Assembly (NCBI GenBank): GCA_037952775.1
Contig: JBANAY010000003.1
Span: 30,442,001-30,506,000, forward strand
From: Clonostachys chloroleuca
Lineage: Eukaryota > Ascomycota > Sordariomycetes > Hypocreales > Bionectriaceae
DNA length: 64,000 nucleotides
Direction: 5' to 3'
Position numbers and translations under genes: made by a program. The notes under the pieces are model-generated. The model was not told the origin of the DNA. It did not search any database and saw only the letters and a program-made list of their open reading frames with translations. Below, piece by piece: positions 33,688-45,489 of this stretch; the stretch's first letter is position 1; every line of letters begins with the position of its first letter.

Positions 33688-34282
33688 CCAGTCAACGGTT
33701 TGGGGGTTTCTGATACAGGAGGCATGGTGAGAAGCGACAGGATGTGTGAATGGATTGTATTGGGTATGGTATACTCAGTGCTGATGATGGTTCTCAACGC
33801 TCGAGACCTTAGACTGACTACATGAATTCAATGAGGCTTTTATAGATTTTCGCTTGGTCTCCATTGTATCACCAATGTCGTATGTGACAGCGCCAAGGCT
33901 TGCTTTAGCAGATAGGATTTTCATTGACTTTGCGCTACCTAGTTGGCGACCGTATAGCGCGCGAGCTTAGAGTACCGAGCTTCCTGAAACAAGTACTGCT
34001 CTGCCTAACATGATACTATCTCAATTCAGTACGGGGAGGCAAGCCGACCGCATGCCAAGAGATACGAGAGGGGCAGCTTGCTAACGCATTCATGCTCATT
34101 CATGCAATGTAACCAACTCCACTTCTCTATTCGGCATGATGTGTTGCTTTGAGAGGAAACGTGGAAACAATTGAAGGCATGTGGCCTCTTCGCAATGTGG
34201 CAGTGTTCCCAAAGACCAGGATAACATTACCCCGCTGCTGGATTTATATTGCGCAGTATGACTTGTATTCTACCTGAGAAGT
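33688..34282. other. Intergenic region (promoter of the oxygenase gene)
   Basis: No gene seen; contains the promoter of the 2-oxoglutarate oxygenase and the 3' end of the AsaB-like gene. Confidence 0.5.
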
Positions 34283-35101
34283 CTAATACAACACCAGACA
34301 CCTCACTTCAATGCTCTGCCGAGACTCGCAATCGCGAAACGCGGGGTCCTCAAACGCTGAGTGCAACGCTCGGCGAGCCACCTTCTTGTTCGAGTCAAAG
34401 CACTTGATGAGCAGCACATCCTGGGGTGTCATCCCAGACTTGAAATACCACCGGTGATTAGGATTGTGGCGAACAACCCACGACTCGCCCACAAACCCAT
34501 CCTCAGTCATCTCAGCTCCCACCAAGTCAGAGTCTGGCACAGAGTTTGAGTCGGCTACAGCAATGGGGTCTTTGAGTATGGGCTTGATAGGCCTCCAGAC
34601 GTTGATGATCTGGTATCGTTTCTTCACCAATTCATTCGCGTCCTGGGGAAACTCCCACCGCAACCGTCTCTCCGCCCCCTCATATGACTGATCTACGTGC
34701 GTTCGCGTCACGGGCCCTCTGTTGATAAGATTGTGCAGGCCGAGATGATGCCATTGTGTTGGTCCACGTCGCACTTTGTAGTTGAAGACGTGGACATCCC
34801 GCGCCCCCGTGACGTGCTTGATGAGAGCTTGGCACTCGGGCACATACACTGATTGTATTTTGTCATCATCGACGAAGAGCTCTTCTTGACTTTTGTGATT
34901 GCAATATTGGAAACCGTGGCTGTCGAGTAAATAATGGTCCTCGTCGCCTCCGAGGTCATGAATGGTGAATTCGTGGGATTTGTGCGGGCGCTTGTTACTT
35001 ATCCTTCCCTGACCGATGTAGATGGGAGTCGGCTTAGAGCCATCGCCTGGATCGTCCCAGTACTGTAGATTTGTCACCACGTGGTGCTTTTTGGCTGTCA
35101 T
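34283..35101 (-). CDS. AsaB/CmcJ-like non-heme iron oxygenase
   Basis: Intronless protein of 272 residues. Typical features are YWDDPGDGSKP near the N terminus, RTHVDQSYEGAERRL (putative HxD iron motif), YQIINVWRPIKPILKDPIAVAD and HRWYFKSGMTPQDVLLIKCFDS. These belong to the fungal family named after AsaB of aspergillic acid biosynthesis and the CmcJ cephem methoxylase, with hydroxylase or desaturase members. Length fits. Divergent from the M20 amidohydrolase gene across 371 bp, which suggests a shared promoter region. The specific reaction cannot be told. Confidence 0.85.
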   Translation of the reverse strand: MTAKKHHVVTNLQYWDDPGDGSKPTPIYIGQGRISNKRPHKSHEFTIHDLGGDEDHYLLDSHGFQYCNHKSQEELFVDDDKIQSVYVPECQALIKHVTGARDVHVFNYKVRRGPTQWHHLGLHNLINRGPVTRTHVDQSYEGAERRLRWEFPQDANELVKKRYQIINVWRPIKPILKDPIAVADSNSVPDSDLVGAEMTEDGFVGESWVVRHNPNHRWYFKSGMTPQDVLLIKCFDSNKKVARRALHSAFEDPAFRDCESRQSIEVRCLVLY

Positions 35102-35472
35102 GGTTGGGTCTCTTTGACAGATGGTTGGGTCCCTTTAGCAGGTGGCTTCAGGGGATTGCAAAGATATTAAAATCGTGACATGGCAAAAAGAAACGCGGGA
35201 GGGTGCGCAATTGGAAGTCTCCGGGTTTGAAAGTGTTGCCAAATAAGCACGAAGCATGATTGGAGGTATTATATCTCTGCAAGGAGTCGGATGTACAGTT
35301 GGCTCGTATCTAAGAACTTACTCAGCCTCTGCCAAGAGAAATAGCCCGCATGAAATGCCGAATATGGGTCGTATCGTCATTTTCTTGCCGATATCTCTGG
35401 AGGCCTACTCGATGTTTTCTCGTCCCCCACATGCCCCCGCGCTTCAGTCACAAGGGTCGACATCTCGTCATC
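35102..35472. promoter_or_regulatory. Divergent promoter region
   Basis: 371 bp separate the start codons of the AsaB-like gene (-) and the amidohydrolase gene (+), so both must be controlled from here unless a distant element is used. No specific factor site was identified with confidence. Confidence 0.45.
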
Positions 35473-36805
35473 ATGGAAGAGGATGGATATGTTCTGATTC
35501 CCAAGTCTACCGAGACGCAACTGCCATTTTGCTTATCTGATATTGACCAATTTATCGAAAGCTTACAACCTTCTGTTTGGACCCTGAATGTTTTTCTCCA
35601 CCAGAACCCCGAACTAGGCTTCTCTGAACACAAAGCTCATGATGCTTTGACCAGCTTCATGCACAGCCAGAATGGCTGGAAGGTCACGCAATCTTTGCAT
35701 GGAATGGACACAGCGTGGATGAGTGTTTATGACAGTAAAATGCCAGGTCCAGCGGTGTCATTCAACGTGGAGATGGGTACGTTACAACCACTCAAGTGTC
35801 GTGGCAAGGTCTTGTCACTGATTGAACGGGATATGATTAGATGCCCTGCCTGGGCTAGGACATGCGTGTGGCCACAACCTCATCGCCGCCACGTCTGTAG
35901 CTGCAGCTCTGGCAACGGCAGAGATGATGCGGACTCATCACATTGGTGGTAAAGTCGTAATATTTGGGACACCGGCAGAAGAAGGCGGCGGCGGCGGCAA
36001 AATCAAACTGCTCGATGCAGGTGCCTATGACGATGTGGATGTCTCAATTATCTCCCACGCTGGGATATTGAATAACAGTCCCATGGTCCGCACGACGGCT
36101 TACACGCGCCTCAGTGTTTCCTATCGTGGTCGTGCAGCACATGCAGCCAATAGCCCTTGGCTCGGGGTTAACGCTCTAGATGCTCTCATTGTGGCGTATA
36201 GCAGCATCTCGGTTTTGCGTCAGCAGTTGCGGCCAGATGACATCGTGGGTCTCCAGATTACAGACGGTGGTAACAAGCCAAATGTGATCCATGAGCATGC
36301 AGCAGGTGTGGCAGTTCTTCGAGCAAGTAGCTTATCTAGGCTACATGAACTGCAGCAGAAGGTTGAGGCATGTTTTCTAGCTGGCGCCCAGGCCACAGGT
36401 GCTCAAATATCTATCGAAGTTACCCCAGGCTACCATGACCATGTCCCAAATCGTGTACTCGCAGCCTCGTGGAGAAAGTATTGGCAAGCTTTACCTGATC
36501 CCCCCGAGCCGCCATTACCTCCACCAGGTCAATTTACATGGGTGAAGGCCAGTACTGATCAAGGCAATCTGAGTTATGCTTTGCCAAGCATGAATGTCAG
36601 TTTCGCCATCCCTCCTGGCCCTAACGGTGGACAACCGCACAGCCCGGACTTTGAAAAGGCGTCGGGCACGAGAGGAGCGTTTGAAAGAGCTATGAGGGTG
36701 GCCAAGGCCATGGCAGGTACGGCAGTGGATGTATGTGCTACACCTGGACTGGTAGACCAAATCAAGAAGCAATGGAAACAAGACATGGCAAAATACCACA
36801 ACTAG
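35473..36805 (+). CDS. M20-family amidohydrolase / peptidase
   Basis: Zinc-dependent hydrolase of amide bonds, cytosolic (no signal peptide). Exons 35473-35776 and 35841-36805 give 422 residues. Splicing out gtacgt..attag restores SFNVEMDALPGLGHACGHN, the conserved metal-binding block. Further landmarks are QNPELGFSEHKAH, GTPAEEGGGGK (catalytic and metal Glu), HAGILNNSP, SYRGRAAHAANSPWLGVNAL and the C-terminal PHSPDFEKASGT. Best match is the M20D/PM20D2-like amidohydrolase group. The start at ATG 35473 (MEEDGYVLIP) was chosen because the family begins shortly before the DIDQFIES region; an in-frame upstream ATG exists. Convergent with dioxygenase copy 2. Confidence 0.87.
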
Positions 36806-37168
36806 CTTGGTTAGGCAAACGAATAGTGCCCGTTTCCATTGAGTAGATACGGTATCATTCTCTCTATATCGAAGCTACGGGCTAACAAAGTTTCTTTGGA
36901 TGTTCCCCCTGTTACTTGTGTCATTGTGAGGATTCGGCCTTCTTTGAATCATTACCAAAGTTGCAGTGATATAGTTCAGCTCTGTCATAGAAATCCACCA
37001 AAAAAGAATCATTGGAGACTCATCCTAATAACTGACAATGAAGGTATTGAACTTAGAAACATTTCAGTCGAAGTACGTCAACAGCACTGATGAGTACTTC
37101 CTTAGGCCCTGGAGTAAGTAGCTAACTTGACGATACACTTCTACTTAAACATTGCCCATATTCACCGC
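36806..37168. other. Intergenic region between convergent genes
   Basis: Shared 3' flank of the amidohydrolase and dioxygenase copy 2 genes; nothing else seen. Confidence 0.5.
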
Positions 37169-38303
37169 TCATTCTGTAGGTGGTCCACCTCCACCTGGGC
37201 CGCCTGGGCCACCGCTGCCAGGGTTCTCAACAAAGCCATCTTCATAACGATAGACGGCCGGGCTCACAGTGCGCTGATATGTGGTGTCGATGCCAAAAGC
37301 AAGCCAGGCGAAGAGACCATCGGAAAGATCATCACCAAGATAAGTGTACTCTGCGATTGGGTCAACATCCTCGGCACCATTACCGACCTCCTGTTTGAAA
37401 ATGCCGTCTTGGTCATTGGTAAGAAGCTGCTGTGTGTTGGTATTGTAGGGGGCCAGTTCCTCAACCTTATCAATGAGGTCCTGGTCAAAGAATGACTGGC
37501 CAACATGACTAGAGGCCAAGTTGTGGCCCAAAGTCCCATTCGCAAGGAGAGTAGCGTTGGCATGAATCATGATGTGGATGTGAGTAGCACGGCCAGTGTA
37601 ATGGCCAGGGAAGTTGGTGGTGAACTCAGCAACACCGTCGGAATCTGTCAACTGGATACCACGGTGGTGAGTTGTCTCAATGTTGCCGCTACCACCGCCG
37701 TTCCCACCAGCGTTGACACCTGAATACACGCCAGTGGTGTTGCAGTGCCAAGCCTCGAGATATACCTCTGGGACTGGCTCGCAGGTCGAAACGTCAATGA
37801 CCTGATAGTCCAGAAGGAGCTCAACGCCCCTCTCGGTTTCGCGAATGTCAGACCTCACGTCTTCTCCGGAAACGTCTAGTGTGGAAAATTAGAACTGTTT
37901 CTTGAGACAGAGACAAAAGAGCAACGCGCAACTTACAGTAAGGACCTTCGGTAGTTTCTGGAGTAAGAATGCACGCATTGATTCCAGAGAATAAAGTGTC
38001 TGCGGGGGTATCAGGGGTGTATCCCAACTCCGACTTGTCGTGAGACTTTGCAAGGACATCTTCCCAGCTACGCTTGGTCAAGCCACGCTTCCAGCGAAGC
38101 TTTTCGAGCTTAGCCGCACGCCGCTCATGGTTCCGAGCTGCGAGGCCACTCTCTTCAAAGTGACGACGGCAGTGGGAGAGCGAGGCGCGCTTCATGGTCT
38201 GAAGCGCTTGGCGACGTTCGAGGGCCTCCATTTCCGGGTCATGACCAGGATGGCCCAGGGCGAAGCCTGCAAGAAGGACAGTGCTTGCAACTTGGAATCG
38301 CAT
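37169..38303 (-). CDS. Secreted intradiol ring-cleavage dioxygenase-like protein (copy 2)
   Basis: Exons 38303-37937 and 37875-37169 give 357 residues; intron gtaagt..cactag at the same site as in copy 1, inside GPYY. Signal peptide (MRFQVASTVLLAGFALGHPG), basic propeptide-like part (GLAARNHERRAAKLEKLRWKRG), then the catalytic domain. Likely Fe ligands are the Tyr of GPYY and the Tyr/His residues of GHYTGRATHIHIMIH. The end is a Gly/Pro-rich tail (VENPGSGGPGGPG). A GTATAAAG lies about 100 bp upstream of the ATG (38401-38408). It is clearly paralogous to copy 1 (same propeptide motif GLAARNH, same intron position) but well diverged, so not a recent duplicate. Role in aromatic breakdown outside the cell is inferred. 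Confidence 0.92.
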
Positions 38304-38400
38304 GTTGGCGGTAAAGTTCGATAATGGAAAGGGTCAGGACTGATGAGAAGTTTTGGGACGATGCTGTTCGTTCGAGACTCGGACAGGAAGCATTCCATCA

Positions 38401-38408
38401 CTTTATAC
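38401..38408 (-). promoter_or_regulatory. TATA-like element of dioxygenase copy 2
   Basis: GTATAAAG on the minus strand, about 100 bp before the start codon. Confidence 0.4.
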
Positions 38409-41400
38409 TTTTTCATTCTTGCCATCAATTAAGTTGTCGTCACCATTCTTCCCTTTGACACCCTCTTCTTGTTTATCCCTTCCTCGCAAGGCAGGAGAGA
38501 CGTTCTTCCCTTGTAATGCAAGAAGAGGGTATCATCTCTGAGTTGTATTTCCCTTTCTTGGAAGCTGACGAATCCCATACATCCAAATTCTAAATCAGAC
38601 TCGCCATTGGTGGGAAGCTGATCCATCTTAGATGCTATGAGCTTCGGAAGATGCATATCGGCAATGCGACGTTAGCGAAACAATGCTAGTTTCCGCCTGG
38701 ACATATTTTATTAGTCGGACAGTACTCGGACTGGAGAGCCGTCCCAAAGCAGTATGTCACTTTTGCGACGGCCACAATCGTGGGCTTCCTAAAATGGCCT
38801 CCTCCGGCAGTGCAGCAAACCGGGTGTTAGCAATTTCAAATAGATGCAAGTTCCCTATCTCGCGAAACGCCCTCGTAGCACCAGTGCCGACGTTATAAAG
38901 TTCCGGGGCAAGTGGAGATAACCTTGCTTGGATGGTTAAAAATTCAATCTCCGATGAGGGACAGACTCTTCCATAAACAGGTTGTGACCGGATGATAACA
39001 TCGGGTACAGGCTCCAAAACCCAATGAGCCTCGCTTAGACCTTACCTTCTTCGAAGACCCAATGGCCATGGCAAATTGGAAAGCTTGATGGAGCTGGGCT
39101 TCTTGTTCCCACTCTTGATGGGTTACTTACGAGACCCTGGACTGAATCTATGACGAAATCAACACTTGGAAAGATCTTCTACTTTTCATACTTCATTGTA
39201 ACTAAACCAAAGGTAGAAGCCGCTCTCTTCTAAAAGCTCCGTGGACTGCCCCGCTCTGCCAAGTGAGCGATGTCCCATTCCGAGTTGTGGAGAAAGCTTG
39301 ATTTCATGCTTTGCAAAGCTTGTGTGGACAGGAAAGTAGTTAGACCCCTGAGAATCATGATCCCACCGCTGCTTGATGAAAGCTCTTTGCGAAATCATTG
39401 GGGTTGGGCCGATGCAACACTCATGTCTCACTCCACTGCCTTTGAGACGTATCATCAGCTTCCCCTCTCTTGGAACTATTGTTCTCTGTCCTTTGGGAAT
39501 GCAGGGCGTGATGGTAGGACCATGGAGGATGACGCGTCGTCGTCCATTTCGGGACAAGACCTTTTTTTCCATCTTCGTCCACTTCAACCAGTGAGTGTCG
39601 ATCATCAACAAGCTGGGAGTGTAACGCTGCCCTACCAGCATTATAGACCAGGACCCCTGGGAGGAGGCTTCCACACGATGCCTGGTAAGTGCTCATTTAG
39701 CTATCACATGGAACACGAAGCCCGAATTCAATACTAATGGTTCTACAAAGGCATGCTACAGTTTCAATTGCACAATCAAAGCCCTTGCTCGCTCAATGGC
39801 ACCGCAGCATTTTAACACATGCTACTTTGTGTTCTGGTTTTCCAATCCTCGGCAGATGGTATAACCAATTTCAGGAGCTTACGTGGAGGCGTCCGTGGTT
39901 CTAACCGACATGAAGTAAGAGTAAGTTCCGTATCAAGATCTGTTGCTGGTGTCACATGCGATAAGAATTTACTCCCTCAATTTCTAAAGCCTGTCGAGGG
40001 CGAGTTAGCATTAAGGCATAGATCAATCAACGCTTGACGTTCACTTGTTATTTGCTTATTAGATACTACTGATAGCCTAGCATTTAGATACATATCCAAA
40101 CAGACACATTTTAGGCTAAAGCTCTAAGAGGGTTAAAATACTGTCTTCTAATGATGCTCCAGAAAGAGCGCCCCGGTAGGAATTTTGTGCCATAATCCCG
40201 CTTTACACAACGGATAAGCGGGAATGAATTACCGACCAAGAAAGGGTCACACAATTTCAGGGTTTGTGTTGGTTACTTCCCTTGACTTCTTTCGGTCCCA
40301 ATTAAGCACGGCAACCAAGAATTAGAGCGAGGGCTTGACAAAGCATGCATCTAGGACCACTACCACACCCAGCCCTACGAACTGTGAGGTCACTCCTCCG
40401 TAATGATAATTTGAAGGAGTCAACTTTGGGACACCGTTATCCTACTTCCAGACATCTAATTAGTGCTTGAAAATAGATAGCTACTGGCACTCTTCCTCTC
40501 TAAACTGGCAGCTGGGCTGAGTTTGGAAAGATTGTCTCTGTTCTGCAAAGAAGATTCTTGCGTTTTCAATACCAATCAACAGCCTCTCTACGACAGTGAT
40601 ATTACCTTTCAAAAAGAATTCAAAGAGACCGTGGCTATCATACTCAGGATTCGGTTGCCAATCTGGATTTGTTGCCACAATAGAGGGGCGAGAGGGGGGT
40701 GGCATTGCAGCTAGCTTCCAAGATAAGAAATTCCAACCAAAGAATGAATCCTGCAAAAGCCTAAGACCCTTTAACACGTGTCATATTACTGGTTCAGTAC
40801 TTGCGTCTTGTCCTACATGAGGATTAAGGTGCGTATTTTATTATAGAGCAGTGCCTCGTCATTTAGGGCATTGTACAGTTCAGTCCACCTTCATTAGTCA
40901 ACTTTTGACATTCCAGGCACCAACTTTAACGATAATCTAACGGATGTTTCAGTAGATTTAGTTCGTTTTCAAACACGACATTCATCTCTGTACTCGTTTC
41001 CTCCGCTCAGGAGCACCTCAACTCTTCAACTTAAAGAAAGTCGGCATCCTTCTCCGTGACCTCTAATTTTGGCCCCAGTCATGATTATGCTTCAGCAGAG
41101 AGTCTGACTACCAAATTTGGCACCTTTAGTGGGTGTTTGGTCCCGGTGCATTCCCGCCGGAAGCTTTTTTTCGTCTACTTACCCAGCATAAGTTTGAGGG
41201 TAGATTATATATGTAGACCGTGATAACTTCCAAAAAGTCTGTACCTTTAGTTTCCTCTTCTTATAATTTCTCTTGTATCTTCTTTTTTACAGTTTTAGAA
41301 TTGTCGAGGTGTGTGACGGTTTGGCCATTTACTCCAGACTGGGGTTCAAGGGTAGGCCAGGGGTGTTCACTTAGTGATTCTGAGCAGGATGATTAGGTTG

Positions 41401-42039
41401 TCCTAGCTCTGTGCAAGCCACTTCAAACATGCGAGCAAAGAAGAGCTGGTTTTTATGAAGCGGTAGCGATTGTATTGACAATGTTCAGAAGGTGTTTCTA
41501 GTTATGGAATGAATGTGTATCTATACCTGGGATTCACCTGGAACCTCACTGATGCTTCAATTTGCTAAGGTGAAAATCCAATCACGGTCCCTTGATGAGA
41601 CTTAATTCCACACTATAGAAGGTCTCGCACTGTCTTTATTCTCTCGCTACTCCCTCTATGGCGCCTGACTATTATTCTTCCTGGTATTTGCGATTGAACG
41701 GGCGAGAAAGTTTGAGTACAAATTACAAAACGGCAATGCAATATGCCAGACCCGACATCCGAATACAGTAAATACGAAAGGCGAATATTCACGATTCAAG
41801 CAGTGTCTTGCAGATGCACAAGGATGCAAGTCTTACTCTCAATTCCAAGCCACAAAGTGTGAGAATTCACATTTGAGGGTTTAATTGGAACAACTAGAAG
41901 CTTAACTTAAGAGACATATAGCTAATCCCTCAGCTTTACAGCGTCTCTCCTATAAGTCCCACTCAACTTTTCAGCACGATGCACGTTCACCGTCCAGCTA
42001 GTCGTCTACACTAGTTGTCCTAGGATAGATCGGCGTTTG
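38409..42039. other. Long gene-free stretch
   Basis: About 3.6 kb. Overlapping frames of up to 162 codons around 39.2-39.7 kb occur on both strands without domain, signal or splice support. I see no gene, tRNA or transposon ends. Confidence 0.4.
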
Positions 42040-42596
42040 GCGGGAAGTGGCCGAGGATGGCTCGAGTTTTCTCGAAACCAGCTGTAACGGTTACGTTAGT
42101 ACGTAGGTCGCCAAAGTTCGAAGTCGTCGCTGTGTAGAGTGTAGATTCCGCCTCTCCAGGGGAGCCCGAGATCCTTTCTTCTGTGCAGTAGGTAATATCG
42201 ACCTCAGTATCAAGTGAGCATGCTCAGTTATAGGACCTGGCAATTGTTAGCTCGAATGAGCGCGGAAAGCACAAGAGGAGAAGCATCTGACGCCACATGT
42301 GTTGCACCTGAGGTAGGCCATTCCGTTGTAGACAGCGGCGCATCATAGCTGAATGTTGAAGGACCATATGTGACGGTGTCACCGTACATATATTAACAAA
42401 AGTCAGTGTCTGACTGGGGCGCGTACCCAAGAACAACAGCTGTCTTATTAACGTCGGCGAAAACAATTAAGCCCATAACACCAGACGCGAATTGGTCGGC
42501 ATTTGGCAGAAAAACACTCGCAATCGATGTAGTAATGATCTCTTGAGCTATCGCTCTGGCGCAAGCCAAGAGACCGATCACTTGGTGGCTGAACAT
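42040..42596 (-). pseudogene. Relic of a small secreted (GPI-type) fungal protein
   Basis: Starts MFSHQVIGLLACARAIAQ (signal-like) then EIITTSIASVFLPNADQF and NKTAVVLGYAPQSDTD. Frames shift to TVTYGPSTFSYDAPLST, and further on to ESTLYTATTSNFGDL and NVTVTAGFEK. This order (SVFLP, then an 'ATTxxxxCPxGTD' stretch, then 'VTxGPSTxxY', then 'xVTVTAGxEK') is that of a widespread family of short secreted, often GPI-anchored fungal proteins. At least two frameshifts and a stop show decay. Confidence 0.6.
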
Positions 42597-43568
42597 GACT
42601 ATCACTTCGCGTTTGTGTTTGGGTTAAGATTGTTGTTTTAAAGGTTTATGGTCCTCAGAACTAAAAGAACTCAATTATAGGATTCTTACGTTGTATCTGA
42701 AACTGTTGGTGTGTTCTACATATGTTGCATGCCGATCAGAATATTGTCCAATGCAGCTAAGACTATCACACCACTGTGGTAGTTTACGTCAAAAGCTCTG
42801 GTCTGAGTGAACTGTTTTGCTGTTCTATAATAGTTCTCGGTATCTGCAGTTTACAGATACTATTTGGGGTAGGGTTCGGGGGATAATAAAGTAGACAGAG
42901 CTATTAAATATATTTTATTACTGTTATTAATATTTCAATTACTATAGGCTATCAATAATAAACTATACTGGCAATACTCAGCACATTATTGAATTTTCTT
43001 ATTTATATTGTGTGGTTATTCTGTTTATTGCAAGCTGACTGCTTATGATTGCTTATCAATTTCGCGTCGTACTTCTTCCCTTATCTGGTTGGCATCTAAG
43101 GAGGATTTCAGACGTCAGATCGTGGGCTTATGACGGTGCACAATCAGAACAGACAAGTACCGCCTTCTTATAAAGTTACACCCATGCCCGAGGACTATCA
43201 GCCGAGACATCTGGTGGAGAGAGACGATGTAGCCTCCGAGCCAGGCCGTCAGCAGTAACAAAAAGCGGGTATACATATGATAACTATGGATTATGCCAGG
43301 GATCTGGGAGCCTCCCCGTAATCAGCATATTGATTAGCTTTCCGGGATTCCGGAGTCGTTTGGTCGGCGACTGAGCTTCTTGGAGCTGGCAGGCGCCTGG
43401 CTGTTATGACGGCTCGGGCGTTGAACGCGGGTCGGTACACCATCAACCGGGAAACCAAGGCTTGGACTTCTATCTTGGATATATATTGCGAACCTTGCAC
43501 AATAAATTTCTTTGCGACATTTGTTCTGAGTTCTGGCTATGATTATACAACATAGAGAACGTGAAGTA
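42597..43568. other. AT-rich intergenic region
   Basis: Strongly AT-rich at about 42890-43060. No coding motif and no recognisable transposon end; it could be decayed repeat DNA. Confidence 0.4.
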
Positions 43569-44683
43569 ATGGCCTCTCTCACTATTCCAGACAGACCCGG
43601 TATTAGCCGTGCGAGGGAGGCTTTTGGCAACCAGAATGTCACGGCCGTTCTTCCCTTTGTTAACGGATGTGCTTCAGGTATGTTCGCCTTTGCCATAATT
43701 CAGCCCGTTGATATGATCAAGGTACATGATATCTAGCACAAGCAGCCACAAGGAAAGGGTACACAGTATACCTTTCATCGCAAACCATAACTGATCGAAT
43801 TACTCTAGGTCCGCATGCAGCTTGTTGGTACATATCCGCCCATCAGAATTAAATCAACGCCGTTCACGTTGGTCAAGGATCTCGCCTCTCGGGGAAAATT
43901 ACTTGAATCATAATCCGGTCTCTCTGCTGGACTCCTCCGGCAGGCTGTATACGCCACGGCACGCCTCGGGATTTTCGATACTTTTATGAAAGCCTTGCAG
44001 AAACGAGCAGATGAACGCCAAACTACTGTTACATTCTTCCAGAGGGCCGGTGCCGGACTGGCCTCTGGGGCTCTTGCTGCTTTTTTGGCGAATCCCGCGG
44101 ACCTGGAGCTGATAAGGATGCAGTCAGATGGTATGAAACCTATAGCTCAGCGACTGAATTACAAGTCGGTCTTTGATGCATTCGGCTCGATAGTGCGGTT
44201 TGATGGCACTATCTCGCTGTGAGCAGGGTGCGCGCCTACCATTGCGCGAGCCATGGCGCTGAACCTCGGGCAACTGGCTCTGTTCTCAGAGACCAAAGCC
44301 CGGGTGAAGGAGCACACGGCGTGGTCCTTTCAAACACAGATTGTAACAGCTAGCGCGTTGGCCTGCCTCTTGGCCTCGACCATCGCCCTCCCGTTCGACC
44401 TCAACAAAACGAGGTTGCAGAGACGTGCAACAAGAACGGCGAAAGGAGCTATAGTGTACCGATCAATGACAGATTGCTTTGGAAAGATAGCAAGGGAGGA
44501 GGGGCTTACACGCTTCTACCGTGGATTCGGAATGTTTTATCTTCGCACCAGTCCACATGCGTAAGCGACAATTTCCGAAACAGATTTTGCATAATTAGAT
44601 TGCCCGACTAACTTACTTCTAGGATGTTGACGTTAATGTTGGCTGATTACTTCGGGTGGCTAACTGGATCTAAACAAGTATAG
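43569..44683 (+). pseudogene. Mitochondrial oxoglutarate/malate-type carrier, two nonsense codons
   Basis: Inner-membrane carrier family (SLC25). Exons 43569-43721, 43809-44560 and 44623-44683 splice cleanly (gtacat..ctctag, gtaagc..ttctag). Motifs are LPFVNGCASGMFAFAIIQPVDMIKVRMQL, SGLSAGLLRQAVYATARLGIFDT, NPADLELIRMQSDG, MALNLGQLALFSETK, LPFDLNKTRLQ and EGLTRFYRGFGMFYLRTSPHAM, with P-x-D signatures in all three repeats. Two in-frame stops break it: TAA 43911-43913 where family members have Tyr before SGL, and TGA 44220-44222 where they have Trp before AGC. Single-base changes explain both. The rest is very well kept, so loss is recent or the sequence is wrong at two places. Confidence 0.85.
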
Positions 44684-45489
44684 CCCAATTCGAAAGAGTT
44701 CCATTCCCCTCGGATACATTTTTACGCAGCCTTTCTATCATTGCCAAACGAATATTTTCTAGATTCATTTACGATAATATAGCTATAGCTGATGGTACGG
44801 GAACAAACATTGGATCATTACGAGAAAGAAAAGTAGATGGGAGGGAAGAACTGAGGTATTGCTATTGATTATTCTCGAATATACCATTGGTGGAAGTTAG
44901 GGACAAATGAGTATATGTTACACACCGACTGATCTAGACGATAAGAAAGGCGATCTTTTGTGTCACCAATCCCTGTAATAAGTCGGATCATGAAAGATGT
45001 TCGCCTCTTTTATCACTCACTGTCCTCAGGTGGATCAGGCGCGACCGCTGTGTGTTTTTAAAGGTCTTTGTAGACATGATTATGCCACACCATTCTATTG
45101 TTGGATAGGGTTTGAACTACCAAGACAAAGAACCCAGGCAGATGCTCGTTAAGAATTGGGATACAAGCAGAAGGAATCGGGATTGGGAACCGCGTTCTAG
45201 GTGGTGCTGCTCTTGAAATGCCAACGCATGCTTCAAAGGGATGAAAAGTCCATGCGTGAGACGACTAGGCACTGGCAACACGGCACTGGCAACGCAACAA
45301 GGGTTAAAAAGCATGGTTTTTAACAGACAGCAAAGTTGTTTGAAGTGTTCATCGGATGGAGAAGCATGGATCCTATGAAGTCTGACATTTACGAATGTTC
45401 TTACCTGAAAATAGGCAGCAAATAAAAGAGACATTTTCATTGAAGATGGCACATAGAGTAAAGATTGGAAAATGAAAAGGGTTAGGCCC
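44684..45489. other. Intergenic region
   Basis: No supported gene; the 111-codon minus-strand frame at 45117-45452 lacks motifs. Confidence 0.4.

Noticed and set aside
39186..39737. Overlapping 155- and 162-codon frames on opposite strands
   Set aside because: Neither shows a motif, and mutual antisense overlap is typical of chance frames.
42890..43060. AT-rich tract as a RIP-mutated transposon
   Set aside because: No terminal repeats, target duplication or coding relic visible.
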